This document shows, one piece after another, positions 1 to 8,515 of a DNA stretch of 64,000 nucleotides. Position 1 is the stretch's first letter. Each line of letters opens with the position of its first letter. Source of the DNA: Roseomonas sp. HF4 (GTDB lineage Bacteria; Pseudomonadota; Alphaproteobacteria; Acetobacterales; Acetobacteraceae); assembly GCF_005222755.1 (NCBI RefSeq), contig NZ_STGD01000004.1:186001-250000 (forward strand), given 5' to 3'. Under the pieces are notes generated by a model, which saw only the letters and a program-made list of their open reading frames with translations, ran no database searches and was not told where the DNA came from. The position numbers and the translations under genes were made by a program.

Positions 1-1
1 G

Positions 2-106
2 GGCTTCCGTCTCGCGCGGTTCCTGGCGAAGCGGCGCGTCATGGCGGGCATGAAGGCGGCGCGGTCCGGCGCCGGCCTGTCCGCGGCCGGCACGCGGCCG
101 AGGTGA
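2..106 (+). CDS. C-terminal fragment of an upstream gene
   Basis: The window opens inside a possible reading frame that ends at the TGA at 104-106. The 34 visible residues are basic (for example FLAKRRVMAG) and match no family I can name. The frame ends about 110 bases before the YcjX-like gene on the same strand, so it could be the end of the preceding gene. Too little is present to assign a function, and a chance open frame in GC-rich DNA is possible. Confidence 0.3.
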   Translation, partial: GFRLARFLAKRRVMAGMKAARSGAGLSAAGTRPR

Positions 107-216
107 GGCCCCGGCCACCCTCCGGCGAGATGCGTGGCGGATGGACGGCGATGCCGCTCGGATGCGACGCTCAGCCATGACCACCTGCGACCTGCACCGC
201 GCCTGATCCACGCCGC

Positions 217-1605
217 ATGGATCCGTTCTCCCTGCTTCGCGGCGTCCTCGACACCGCCGAGGATGCCGCCCGCGCCCTGGTGGGGCGCGAACGCATCCGC
301 CTGGCCGTCACGGGCCTGTCGCGCGCCGGCAAGACGGTCTTCCTCACCTCCCTGGTCGCGAACCTGCTGGCGGCCGGCCGCGGTGCGCGCACGCTGCCGC
401 TGCTGAGCGACGCCGCCGGCGGGCGTATCCGCCGCGTCTTCGTGGTGCCCGCGGGCACCGAGACGGTGCCGCGCTTTGACCCCGACGCGCATCTCGGCGC
501 GCTGGCCGCCGAGCCGCCGCGCTGGCCCGAACGCACCGAGGATTTCTCGACGCTCTCGATCGCGATCGACGTCGAGCGCCGCACCTCGCTCGGCGGCCTG
601 CTGCCGGAGCGCCGCCTCACCCTCGACCTGATCGACTATCCCGGCGAATGGCTGCTCGACCTGCCGATGCTGCGCCAGGACTACGCCGCCTGGTCGGAGG
701 AGACGCTGGCACGGCTGAAGCGCGGCATCCGCGCGGGCCCGGCGGCCGAGTTCCTCCGCTTCGTCGAAGCCCTGCCTTCCGAGGCGGCGGCCGAGGATGC
801 GCTCGCGCGGCGCGGCTACACGCTCTACCGCGATGCGCTCCGCGCCTGCCGCGACACGCACGGCTTGCGTCTGCTCCAGCCCGGCCGCTTCCTGAACCCC
901 GGGCCGCGCGGGGAAGCGCCGCTGCTCTGGTTCTTCCCGCTGCCGGCCACCGCCCGTGGCGGCCTCGCCGCGCTCTGCGCGCGCCGCCACGCGGCCTATC
1001 TCGACGACCAGCGCAGCACCTTCCTCGACCCGTTCTTCTCCCGCTTCCAGCGCCAGGTCGTGCTGGTCGACGTGCTGGGCGCGCTGCATGCGGGGGAGGA
1101 AGCCTTCCACGACACCGGCGATGCGCTGTCGGCCATCGCTTCGGTCGTCTCGGGCGCGGGCTGGCTCGAACGGATGCTGGGCGCCGCGCCGACGCGCGTT
1201 GCCTTCGCCGCCACCAAGGCGGACCACGTGCCGTCCCGCGCGCGTGACGCGCTCGCCGCGCTTGTCGAGCACATCGCGCTCGGCGCCCGCGGACGGGCGG
1301 CGCAATCGGGTGCCGCCGTCTCCTGCCACGCCGTCGCCGCCATCCGCTGCACCGAGGATACGGTCACGCGGCTCGAGGGTCATTCCGTCGCCGCCGTGCG
1401 CGGCGTGCTTTTGCAGGACGGGCGCGGCGCCACCATCTATCCGGGCGAGGTGCCGATGAAGCCGCCCGAACCCGCCTTCTGGGATGCCGGCCTGTTCACC
1501 ATGCCGGAATTCCGCCCGCCCCGCCTCGACCCCGCGGGCAGCAGCGGCATGCCGCATCTTGGCCTCGACGCGCTACTCGCCTGGCTGATCGGGGATGCGC
1601 TGTGA
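217..1605 (+). CDS. ycjX: YcjX-family (DUF463) P-loop NTPase
   Basis: A 462-residue protein of the YcjX/DUF463 family, predicted nucleotide-binding proteins linked to envelope stress in other proteobacteria. A Walker A motif, GLSRAGKT, lies at residues 33-40. An aspartate followed by PGEW (D140-W145) is a Walker B-like site typical of the family, and TKAD at 333-336 resembles a guanine-specificity motif. Length fits the family. The stop overlaps the GTG start of the next gene by four bases, so the two are probably translationally coupled. No signal peptide is visible; a cytoplasmic or membrane-associated location is likely. The molecular role of the family is not established. Confidence 0.88.
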   Translation: MDPFSLLRGVLDTAEDAARALVGRERIRLAVTGLSRAGKTVFLTSLVANLLAAGRGARTLPLLSDAAGGRIRRVFVVPAGTETVPRFDPDAHLGALAAEPPRWPERTEDFSTLSIAIDVERRTSLGGLLPERRLTLDLIDYPGEWLLDLPMLRQDYAAWSEETLARLKRGIRAGPAAEFLRFVEALPSEAAAEDALARRGYTLYRDALRACRDTHGLRLLQPGRFLNPGPRGEAPLLWFFPLPATARGGLAALCARRHAAYLDDQRSTFLDPFFSRFQRQVVLVDVLGALHAGEEAFHDTGDALSAIASVVSGAGWLERMLGAAPTRVAFAATKADHVPSRARDALAALVEHIALGARGRAAQSGAAVSCHAVAAIRCTEDTVTRLEGHSVAAVRGVLLQDGRGATIYPGEVPMKPPEPAFWDAGLFTMPEFRPPRLDPAGSSGMPHLGLDALLAWLIGDAL

Positions 1606-2468
1606 CCGCCCCGGCCCCGCGCATCATCCGCGATGATGGCGCGAGCCCCGCGCCGCGGCTCGATTTCGGCTGGGAGAAGTCGGTCGCGCCGGTGGCGCCG
1701 CCGGGCGCGGGCGGCTGGTCGTCGCTCGCGCTGGCCGTGGCGGGGGTCGCGCTGCTGCTGTTCGGCTTCTCGGTGCTGGAGGCCGCGAATTTCGTGGCCG
1801 CGCAATTCGCGCGCACGGCCGCGCTTGGCTGGCTGACGCTCGCGGTTGCCGTCGCCGGCTTCGGGCTGCTTGGCCTTGCGACATGGCGGGAGGCGCGGGG
1901 CTACTTCTCCCTGCGCTCGGTCGACCGCGCCCGCGCCGCGGCGGCGCGCGGGGATGCGGCGGCGTTCCGGGCGGAGCTCGCGGCCTGGCAGGCGGCCCTG
2001 CCGCCGGGACGCGCACGCCCGGGCGACCTTGCCGACCTTTCCGTCGAGGGCATCGCCGCGCTGGTCGAGGCCAGGACGCTCGTGCCGATCGCCCAGGACG
2101 CGGCGGCGCTCGGCCGCGCGGCGGCGCTGCAGGCCTTCGCGGTGACGGCCGTCAGCCCATCGCCGGCGCTCGACGCGCTGGTCTTCGCCTGGCGGGGCGT
2201 GCGGCTGGTGCGCCAGGTGGCAGCGCTGCATGGGTTCCGGCCGGGCATCGCGGGCACCGCTTCCCTCCTGCGGCGGGTCGCGCTGGATGCGGCGATGGTG
2301 GCGGCGACCGATGTCGCGGTGGATGCGGCGGTCCGCGCGCTGCTCAGTTCCAGGATTGCGGAGCACGTGGCGGGCGAAGCCGCGGCCGGGGCGGTCGCGG
2401 CGCGGCGGATGGTGCTGCTGGCGCGCGCGGCGGACGAGGCCTGCCGGGTGCTGCCGCGACGGGGGTGA
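1602..2468 (+). CDS. YcjF-like (DUF697/TIGR01620) inner-membrane protein
   Basis: A 288-residue protein directly coupled to the ycjX-like gene through a GTGA overlap. Two hydrophobic segments (about 41-59 and 75-94) form a hairpin in the membrane, followed by an alanine- and arginine-rich cytoplasmic domain. This layout and the position after ycjX match the YcjF/TIGR01620 family, which is nearly always encoded with YcjX. The start is GTG, chosen because of the overlap. The name rests on context and topology more than on sharp motifs. The gene ends just before a composite hairpin repeat that separates it from the convergent Bug-type gene. Confidence 0.75.
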   Translation: MTAPAPRIIRDDGASPAPRLDFGWEKSVAPVAPPGAGGWSSLALAVAGVALLLFGFSVLEAANFVAAQFARTAALGWLTLAVAVAGFGLLGLATWREARGYFSLRSVDRARAAAARGDAAAFRAELAAWQAALPPGRARPGDLADLSVEGIAALVEARTLVPIAQDAAALGRAAALQAFAVTAVSPSPALDALVFAWRGVRLVRQVAALHGFRPGIAGTASLLRRVALDAAMVAATDVAVDAAVRALLSSRIAEHVAGEAAAGAVAARRMVLLARAADEACRVLPRRG

Positions 2469-2471
2469 CAA

Positions 2472-2646
2472 GGTCGGCGGAGGGGAACCTCCCCCGATCC
2501 GGGACGCCACGACGTTGCTGCGCAACGCCGCGGAGACCCCAAGCCCTACCTTCTCTGACACCTGGCGCCATGCATCCGGAGGTCGGTCCCAGGTGCCAGA
2601 GAAGGTTGTGGGGGGTCCGGGGGGAGAAGTTCCCTTCTCCCCCCGG
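2472..2646. repeat. Composite palindromic repeat, copy A
   Basis: Between two convergent genes lie four hairpins. The left arm is GGAGG/CCTCC (479-483 and 488-492 after 2000). A small CGTTGC/GCAACG hairpin follows. A long central stem pairs 2548-2565 with 2589-2606 (ten pairs, one mismatch, seven pairs). On the right a perfect 13-bp stem pairs 2617-2629 with 2634-2646 around a TTCC loop. Copies B, C and D share this plan. It may act as a two-way terminator or a REP/BIME-like element. Confidence 0.85.
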
Positions 2647-2653
2647 CCTTCCA

Positions 2654-3631
2654 TCATAGCGTGACGTTCGCGGCCCGCGCCACTTCCCGCCACTTCGCGA
2701 TCTCGCTGCTGATGAAGGCGGCGTATTGCTCCGGCGTGGTCGGGTCCGCGACGGCGCCCATCTCCTCGATCCGCCGCACCATGGCCGGGTCGCGCAGGAT
2801 CGCGCCGACATCGGCGCTGATGCGCGTGATGATGGCGGGCGGCGTCGCGGCCGGGGCGACCAGCCCGGACCAGCCCACCGCCTCGAAGCCGGGAAAGAGC
2901 GTCTCGGCGATCGTGGGCACCTCCGGCAGGGCGGAGATGCGCGCGCGCGTCGTCACCGCCAATGCCTTCGCGCGGCCCGACCGGATATGCGGCAGCGCGG
3001 ACGCCACCGAATCCATCATGAGCGCGACATTGCCCGCGATCAGGTCCGTGACGCCCGGCCCCGAGCCCCGGTAGTGCACGATGTTGAGCCGGAGCCCGGT
3101 GCGCAGCATCAGGAGTTCCGTCGCCATGTGCTGCGACGTCGCCGGCCCGGCCGAGGCGCAGTCGAGCGCGCCGGGGCGCGCCCGCGCCGCCGCGGCGAAG
3201 CCCGCCGCGTCCGAGAAGGGCTGCGCCGGATGCGCGATCAGCACCAGCGGCGCGATGAAGATGTTGGAGATCGGCGCGAAGTCGCGCTCCGCGTCATAGG
3301 GCAGCCGCGCCACGACTGAAGGGTTCACGCCGAGCGTGCCCGAGGTTCCCGTGATCAGCGTGTAGCCGTCCGGCGTCGAGCGCGCGCCGGCCTCGAGCGC
3401 CGGCGCGCCGGCGCCGCCCGCGCGGTTCTCGACCACGACGCGGTGCGGCCAGCGCTTCGAGAGTTCCTCGGCGACCAGGCGCGTGAAGATGTCCGCCGCC
3501 TGGCCCGGCGGGAAGGGGACGATGATGCGCACGGGGCGCGTCGGCCAGTCGCCCTGCGCGCGGGCGTGTGCCGCGAACAGGGGCAGCGATGCCGCGCCGA
3601 GCAGGGCGCGGCGACGAAAGCCATGATGCAT
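2654..3631 (-). CDS. Bug-family (TctC) periplasmic solute-binding protein
   Basis: A 325-residue periplasmic binding protein of the Bug/TctC family, the receptor part of tripartite tricarboxylate transport systems. The N-terminus has an export signal with three arginines (FRRRALLG) and a likely cleavage after AHARA near residue 25. The mature start contains the family hallmark WPTRPVRIIVPFPPG at about 29-43. The ATG has a good GGGAGGA ribosome site. No TctA/TctB membrane genes are nearby, so this is an orphan receptor of the kind expanded in Roseomonas and Bordetella. It lies 27 bases downstream of a small coiled-coil gene on the same strand. The ligand, presumably a carboxylate, cannot be inferred. 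Confidence 0.9.
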   Translation of the reverse strand: MHHGFRRRALLGAASLPLFAAHARAQGDWPTRPVRIIVPFPPGQAADIFTRLVAEELSKRWPHRVVVENRAGGAGAPALEAGARSTPDGYTLITGTSGTLGVNPSVVARLPYDAERDFAPISNIFIAPLVLIAHPAQPFSDAAGFAAAARARPGALDCASAGPATSQHMATELLMLRTGLRLNIVHYRGSGPGVTDLIAGNVALMMDSVASALPHIRSGRAKALAVTTRARISALPEVPTIAETLFPGFEAVGWSGLVAPAATPPAIITRISADVGAILRDPAMVRRIEEMGAVADPTTPEQYAAFISSEIAKWREVARAANVTL

Positions 3632-3658
3632 GTCGTGATCCTCCCAAGTGCGCCGATG

Positions 3659-4048
3659 CTATCCGCTTGGACGGGCATCCTCCAGCCTCGCCTGTTCGCG
3701 CCGCGTTGCCGTGCGTCGATGGATCGCGGCGCGCCGCTCACGCAGCAGGTCGAGCACCTTCTCCGCCCGCCGGGCCGCGGCCAGGGCGCCGCGCTCGGCC
3801 TCGAGTGCTGCCTCGGCGTGGGCGAGGGCGGCCGCCTCCGCATGCCGCGCCGCCAGTCCGCGGGCGAGGAAGGCGCCGTAGGTCGGCGCCACCGCATCGG
3901 GCGTCTCGGCGCGGAGCGCGGCTTCCGCCTCGGCGGCCGCCGCACGCTGGCGTGCCAGCGCCTCCGCGGCCTCGGCCATCCGGCGCCGGGCGGCCTCCAC
4001 CTCGATCCGTCGCAGCCTGGCCAGCATCGGCAGCGGGTCGTGCGGCAC
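3659..4048 (-). CDS. FliJ/YscO-like coiled-coil protein
   Basis: A 129-residue protein that is almost entirely charged, alanine-rich helix, with heptad-like spacing from about residue 10 to 115, for example LRRIEVEAARRRMAEA near the start. The pattern resembles the flagellar and type III secretion stalk proteins FliJ and YscO, but no flagellar or secretion genes are nearby. I chose the GTG at 4048 because it follows a GGAGGA motif at good spacing; the internal ATG at 4027 has none. It probably shares a transcript with the Bug-type gene downstream. Similarity could be only coiled-coil composition, so the family assignment is tentative. Confidence 0.55.
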   Translation of the reverse strand: MPHDPLPMLARLRRIEVEAARRRMAEAAEALARQRAAAAEAEAALRAETPDAVAPTYGAFLARGLAARHAEAAALAHAEAALEAERGALAAARRAEKVLDLLRERRAAIHRRTATRREQARLEDARPSG

Positions 4049-4152
4049 GCGGGGATCCTCCGTCGCCGCATGTTTCAGGAGGCGGCGTGGCCGGAGTCTG
4101 CCGCGCCGATCCTTGCCGCATCCTGAAGGTGCCCCCCGACCCCGGGTAGGCC

Positions 4153-4175
4153 GGATCAGGGGCGGCACCTGATCC
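4153..4175. other. Perfect palindrome in divergent promoter region
   Basis: An 8-bp perfect inverted repeat (GGATCAGG/CCTGATCC) with a 7-base spacer lies between the coiled-coil gene on the minus strand and the Gfo/Idh/MocA gene on the plus strand. It could be an operator, for instance for the GntR regulator encoded two genes on, or an RNA hairpin in a leader. An unusually AT-rich stretch at about 4246-4272 just before the next ATG may hold the promoter. Confidence 0.4.
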
Positions 4176-4273
4176 CGAGGCGCTGGGCGGCCGGCAGGTA
4201 TCGCAGACGGCCCGTCGCGCCCCGCGCGGGCGGAGGCCCTTGCGCGCAACAACGCATGCATTAAAGTATCCGT

Positions 4274-5323
4274 ATGGGGTCCCGCATGGCGCGCCTCGCT
4301 TCCCCGGTCCGCGTCGCCGTGCTCGGCGCAGGCTATTTCGCGGCGCTGCACCACGAGGCCTGGTCGCGGCTGCCGGAGGCGCGGCTCGTTGGCATCGCCG
4401 ACCTCGACCCGGCGAAGGCCGCCGCGGCCGCTGCCCCGCATGGCGCCGCGGCCTTCGACGCGCTGGCGCCCATGCTGGCCGCAACGGCGCCCGACCTGCT
4501 CGACATCGCGGCCCCGCCGCCGGCCCATGCCGCGGCGATCCGTGTCGCCATCGCCGCCGGCATCCGTGCCGTGATCTGCCAGAAGCCCTTCTGCCGCGAC
4601 CTCGAGGAAGCCGAGGCGGTGACCGCTGAGGCCGAGGCCGCCGGCACCCTCCTGGTCGTGCACGAGAATTTCCGGTTCCAGCCCTGGCACCGCGCCGCCC
4701 GCGCCGAGATCGCCGCCGGACGGCTGGGGGAGGTGTATGGCGCGACCTTCCGCCTCCGCCCGGGGGATGGCCAGGGGCCCGACGCTTATCTTGCGCGGCA
4801 GCCCTATTTCCGGCGCATGCCGCGCTTCCTGCTCCATGAGACCGGCATCCATCTGATCGACCTGATGCGCTTCCTGCTCGGCCCCATCGACGCCGTATTC
4901 GCGGATCTGCGCCGCATCAACCCGGCCATCGCGGGGGAGGATGCGGGGATGCTGTTGGCACGCCACGCATCCGGCGCGCGCTCGCTGTTCGACGGCAACC
5001 GCTGCGCCGATCACGCTTCCGCCGACCGCCGCCTGACCATGGGCGAGATGTGGATCGACGGCGCCGAGGCGTCGCTCCGCCTCGACGGGGAAGGGCACCT
5101 GTTCCGCCGCGCCCGCGGCGCGACCGCCGAGGCCCCGGTGCCCTTCGCCTGGCAGCGCCGCGGCTTCGGCGGGGACTGCGTGCTGCTGCTGCAGGCCCAT
5201 GTCCTCGACCACCTGCTCGGCCGCGGGCCGGTCGAGAACGCGGCGCGCGACTACCTGCCGAACCTCCGGATCGAGACCGCCGCCTATCGCTCGGCCGAGG
5301 CCGGCGCATGGCAGTCCCCGTGA
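4274..5323 (+). CDS. Gfo/Idh/MocA-family NAD(P)-dependent oxidoreductase
   Basis: A 349-residue cytoplasmic dehydrogenase of the Gfo/Idh/MocA family, which oxidises or reduces sugars, inositols and related compounds. The Rossmann motif GAGYFA is at residues 18-23. The family EKP motif appears as QKP (103-105), still holding the lysine that usually takes part in catalysis. A GIHLIDLMRFLLG segment near 190 matches the second domain. The ATG follows an AT-rich stretch; an in-frame ATG four codons later is an alternative. The end overlaps the GntR regulator by 16 bases, suggesting one operon with the regulator and the next dehydrogenase. The substrate is unknown. Confidence 0.87.
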   Translation: MGSRMARLASPVRVAVLGAGYFAALHHEAWSRLPEARLVGIADLDPAKAAAAAAPHGAAAFDALAPMLAATAPDLLDIAAPPPAHAAAIRVAIAAGIRAVICQKPFCRDLEEAEAVTAEAEAAGTLLVVHENFRFQPWHRAARAEIAAGRLGEVYGATFRLRPGDGQGPDAYLARQPYFRRMPRFLLHETGIHLIDLMRFLLGPIDAVFADLRRINPAIAGEDAGMLLARHASGARSLFDGNRCADHASADRRLTMGEMWIDGAEASLRLDGEGHLFRRARGATAEAPVPFAWQRRGFGGDCVLLLQAHVLDHLLGRGPVENAARDYLPNLRIETAAYRSAEAGAWQSP

Positions 5324-5991
5324 GCGCCGCGCGCGGCGAGACCGCGGCCGCCCGCGCCTTCCGCGAGATCCGCGCCCGCATCCTCTCGGGCGCGCTGCCG
5401 GCCGGCGCCCTGGTGCTGGAGGGCGAGATGGCCGTGGCCCTCGGCCTCTCGCGCACCCCGGTGCGCGAGGCGATGGTCCGCCTGGCCGACGAGGGGCTGG
5501 TGCACCTGCGCCCGCGGCACGGGATGCAGGTGAAGCCGCTTTCGGCCGATGACATGCGCGAGATCTACGACGTGCTGACCGAACTCGAAGCCGCCGCCGC
5601 GCGGCGCTGCGCCGAACGCGGCCTCGACGCCGCCACGCTGGCGTCGCTTGAATCCGCGGTCGCCGCCATGGACGCGGCGCTCGCCCGCGACGACCTCGAT
5701 GCCTGGGCCGATGCCGATGCCGATTTCCACCGCCGGCTGACCGAGGCCTCCGGCAATGCGATGCTGGCCGCGGTCGTCGCCTCCTTCGCCGACAGGGCCC
5801 ATCGCTGGCGGATGGCGACGCTGCGGTTGCGCCCGCGCCCCGATGCGTCGAACGACGACCACCGGGCTGTCGTCGCCGCGATCCGTGCGCGCGACCCGGC
5901 CCGCGCCGAGGCCATCCATCGCGCCCACCGGGCTGGCGCCGGCGAGATGCTCGCGCGCCTGCTCGAACGCCTCGCCTTCGCGGGCGACTGA
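5308..5991 (+). CDS. GntR-family transcriptional regulator, FCD type
   Basis: A 227-residue GntR regulator of the FadR/FCD subfamily. An N-terminal winged helix-turn-helix (about residues 17-75) has the typical LSRTPVREAMVRLADEGLV recognition helix. The C-terminal all-helical FCD domain shows spaced acidic and histidine residues (DFHRR, DHRAV, HRAH) that in this family bind a metal and a carboxylate effector. The ATG at 5308 follows a GAGG; a GTG at 5320 would give a four-base overlap instead. It sits between two dehydrogenase genes and is the likely local regulator of the catabolic cluster, responding to a sugar acid or dicarboxylate. Confidence 0.9.
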   Translation: MAVPVSAARGETAAARAFREIRARILSGALPAGALVLEGEMAVALGLSRTPVREAMVRLADEGLVHLRPRHGMQVKPLSADDMREIYDVLTELEAAAARRCAERGLDAATLASLESAVAAMDAALARDDLDAWADADADFHRRLTEASGNAMLAAVVASFADRAHRWRMATLRLRPRPDASNDDHRAVVAAIRARDPARAEAIHRAHRAGAGEMLARLLERLAFAGD

Positions 5992-6010
5992 ACCCACAGG
6001 AACGACAACC

Positions 6011-7102
6011 ATGCCGCTGCCCTCCAACACCCTTCGCATCGCCGTCATGCCTGGCGACGGCATCGGCACCGAGGTGACCGCTGCCACCCTCGCCGTCCTC
6101 GAGCCGCTGGCGCGGCGGCACGGCATCGGCCTTGCCATGGAGGAACTCCGCGCCGGCGCCTTCTGCTACCGCGACACCGGCACGGCGATGAGCGAGGAAA
6201 CCTTCGCGAAGGCTGCGGGCGCCGACGCGATCCTGCTGGGCGCCATGGGCTGGCCCGAGATCCGCACCGCGGACGGCACCGAGATCGCGCCGCAGCTCGA
6301 CCTTCGCTTCCGCCTCGACCTCTATGCCGGCGTCCGGCCGTTCCGCGCGCTGCCGGGCGTGCCCGTGGCGCTGGCCGACCCGCGTGCGCGGGGGATCGAC
6401 CTCGTGATCGTGCGCGAGAGCACCGAGGGCCTGTTCTTCTCCCGCGACCGCGGCACCGTGACGCACGACATGGCGGAGGAGACGCTGCGCATCACGCGCC
6501 GCACGACCGAGCGCCTCGCGCGCTTCTCCTTCGGCCTTGCGCGGCGGCGGGCCGAGCGTCGGGGCAAGCCCGGCACCGTGACGCTAGTGGACAAGGCCAA
6601 TGTCTTCCGCGCCTTCGCCTTCATGCGCGGCATCTTTGCCGAGGTCGCACCGGAATTCCCCGACGTCGCGCACGGCGCGCACTACGTGGATGCGATGGCG
6701 CTCGACCTGGTGCGCCATCCCTGGGCCTTCGACGTGCTGCCGACCGAGAACATGTTCGGCGACATCCTCTCCGACCTCGGTGCCGGGCTGGTGGGCGGCA
6801 TGGGCTTCGCACCCTCGGCCGACATCGGCGACACGCATGCGGTGTTCCAGCCCGCGCACGGCACCGCGCCCGACATCGCGGGCAAGGGGCTCGCGAACCC
6901 GACGGCCACGATCCTCTCGGCAGCGATGATGCTGGACTGGCTGGCCGGGAAGGGCGCGGGTCAGGCCTATGCCGATGCGGCGGCGGAACTCGACGCCGCG
7001 GTGGATGCGGCCTTCGCGAACGGCCTGCGCACCCCGGACATCGGCGGCAAGGACGGCACGGCGGCGGCGGCACGGGCAGTGGCGGAGCGGATCGGGGGCT
7101 AG
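6011..7102 (+). CDS. Isopropylmalate/tartrate dehydrogenase-family enzyme
   Basis: A 363-residue member of the isocitrate/isopropylmalate dehydrogenase family, which decarboxylates 2-hydroxy dicarboxylic acids using NAD(P) and Mg2+ or Mn2+. Clear motifs are PGDGIG at 14-19, the substrate-phosphate or carboxylate region RESTEGLF, and ENMFGDILSDLGAGL with metal-binding aspartates, followed by an HGTAPDIAGKG nucleotide region. The segment ahead of APSAD resembles tartrate dehydrogenase/decarboxylase more than leucine-pathway LeuB. It follows the GntR gene closely, with AGGA before the ATG, so a catabolic role in tartrate-like acid use is inferred. LeuB function is less likely in this context. 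Confidence 0.85.
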   Translation: MPLPSNTLRIAVMPGDGIGTEVTAATLAVLEPLARRHGIGLAMEELRAGAFCYRDTGTAMSEETFAKAAGADAILLGAMGWPEIRTADGTEIAPQLDLRFRLDLYAGVRPFRALPGVPVALADPRARGIDLVIVRESTEGLFFSRDRGTVTHDMAEETLRITRRTTERLARFSFGLARRRAERRGKPGTVTLVDKANVFRAFAFMRGIFAEVAPEFPDVAHGAHYVDAMALDLVRHPWAFDVLPTENMFGDILSDLGAGLVGGMGFAPSADIGDTHAVFQPAHGTAPDIAGKGLANPTATILSAAMMLDWLAGKGAGQAYADAAAELDAAVDAAFANGLRTPDIGGKDGTAAAARAVAERIGG

Positions 7103-7109
7103 CGACGCC

Positions 7110-7586
7110 TCACGGCTGCAACGGGGTGAGGTGCGGGCCCCGCACCCCGTCGTCCAGGGCGCGCAGCACCTCGGGGAACAGGTCGACGAGCTCGGTTGCG
7201 ACATCCTCCGCCGGACGCAGCGGGGCGCGGCCGAGCAGCCGCTGCAGGAGCGGCCGGTCCTGCCGGAACCAGGCGCCCGGCCCCATGCCACGGCCCGGCT
7301 GCAGGCGGCCGGAGCCTGGGAGCCAGCCGGCGAAGACCTCCTCGGGCGGGAAGCGCCGGCCCTCGATCGTGAAGCCTTCGGCCGGGCAGGCACCGTAGTC
7401 GAGGACGAAGCGCGGGCGACCGTATTTCTCCCACTGGATCTCGAGGATCTGCACCTGCACGCCGACGGTCCGGCGGAAGGTCAGCGTGGCGGGCATCCGG
7501 CGCCGGTCGGGGCGGAAGCCCGCGGCCCCGGCCACCGGCACGAAGGCGGCGGCCACGGCGCGGCGCAGGTCCGTGGTCCGCCCCAT
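7110..7586 (-). CDS. DUF4304-like hypothetical protein
   Basis: A 158-residue protein starting with LRRAVAAAFVPVAGAAGFRPDR, then a core containing VGVQVQILEIQWEKYG and FVLDYGACP. The layout (an N-terminal helix followed by beta strands that describe a match between a query and the whole genome context) resembles DUF4304 proteins, whose function is unknown. It ends seven bases from the convergent dehydrogenase and starts seven bases after the SDR gene stop, so it is probably cotranscribed with that SDR. No signal or membrane segment is visible. Confidence 0.65.
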   Translation of the reverse strand: MGRTTDLRRAVAAAFVPVAGAAGFRPDRRRMPATLTFRRTVGVQVQILEIQWEKYGRPRFVLDYGACPAEGFTIEGRRFPPEEVFAGWLPGSGRLQPGRGMGPGAWFRQDRPLLQRLLGRAPLRPAEDVATELVDLFPEVLRALDDGVRGPHLTPLQP

Positions 7587-7593
7587 CGCGCGA

Positions 7594-8400
7594 TCAGCTC
7601 TTGCCCTGCAGCCAGACCGCGTCCGCCGCGAGTTCCGGCCAGCCGATCGGGCGCATGGCCGCCTCGGCCTCCGGCGCCGCTGCGTCCCACCGCCCGGCCG
7701 TGATGCGCCGCCCGGTGGTGCCCCGGGCGGCCTCCGACAGCAGCCACGCCAGCGGCGGGCCCATCACCGCCGGCCGCAGCATCTGCTCGCGCGGCCAGGT
7801 CGCACCGGCGCCGATGAAGGGCGTATCTGTCGGCCCGCCGGGGATCAGCACGTTCACCGTGATGCCGGTCCCCGCGAGCTCCTCCGCCCAGACCGCCGAG
7901 GCCGCTTCCAGCGCCGCCTTGGTGGACCCGTAGGGCAGCACGCGGAGCATGGTGCGGAAGGAGGTGGTGTTGTTCACCACGCGCCCCCAACCGGCCGCGC
8001 GCATCATCGGCAGAGCTTCCCGCACCAGCAGCATCGGTGCGCGGACGTTGATGGCGAAGAAGCGGTCCCAGGTGGCGGCGTCGAGTTCCTCGATGGAAGG
8101 CAGGCGGGTCTCCGCGTCAGGACGGAGGCTCGACACGCCGATGCCGGCATTGTTCACCACCGCGTCCACGCGGCCGAAGCGCGCGACGGCGGCAGCGACG
8201 CCCTCCCGGCAGCCCTCCTCGCTTCCGACGTCGGCCAGGATCGGCTGCAGCGCCGCGCCGGGATGCGCTGCGGCCAGCGCGTCGAGCGCCGCGCGGTCCC
8301 GGTCCAGGGCAGCGACGGCATGCCCCGCCGACAGCGTCGCTTCCACCATGGCCTTGCCGATGCCGCCCGCGGCGCCGGTGATCAGGACGATGCGCCCCAT
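7594..8400 (-). CDS. Short-chain dehydrogenase/reductase
   Basis: A 268-residue classical SDR. The cofactor motif TGAAGGIG is at 8-15, NNAG at 83-86, and the catalytic set is N118, S147, Y157 and K161 (YGSTK). D33 after the second strand favours NAD over NADP. The extended C-terminal region probably closes over the substrate. It is divergently arranged with the FAD monooxygenase gene, with the shared promoter region at 8401-8515. Within this cluster it likely oxidises a hydroxyl group of the same substrate, but that is inference. Confidence 0.9.
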   Translation of the reverse strand: MGRIVLITGAAGGIGKAMVEATLSAGHAVAALDRDRAALDALAAAHPGAALQPILADVGSEEGCREGVAAAVARFGRVDAVVNNAGIGVSSLRPDAETRLPSIEELDAATWDRFFAINVRAPMLLVREALPMMRAAGWGRVVNNTTSFRTMLRVLPYGSTKAALEAASAVWAEELAGTGITVNVLIPGGPTDTPFIGAGATWPREQMLRPAVMGPPLAWLLSEAARGTTGRRITAGRWDAAAPEAEAAMRPIGWPELAADAVWLQGKS

Positions 8401-8515
8401 GCCCCTTGTTCCTCCCGAAATCGGCCCCAGCCTGGATCAGCGGCGGCGAATGGGCCAGGGCTGACCTGCCGCGGCCCCGAGGCTATTGTCCGCCGCGAAA
8501 CGAAAGAGGCCAGTC

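Noticed and set aside
3659-6466. 935-codon open frame on the minus strand
   Set aside because: It runs antisense to three well-supported genes; only its C-terminal 129 codons (3659-4048) look like a real protein.
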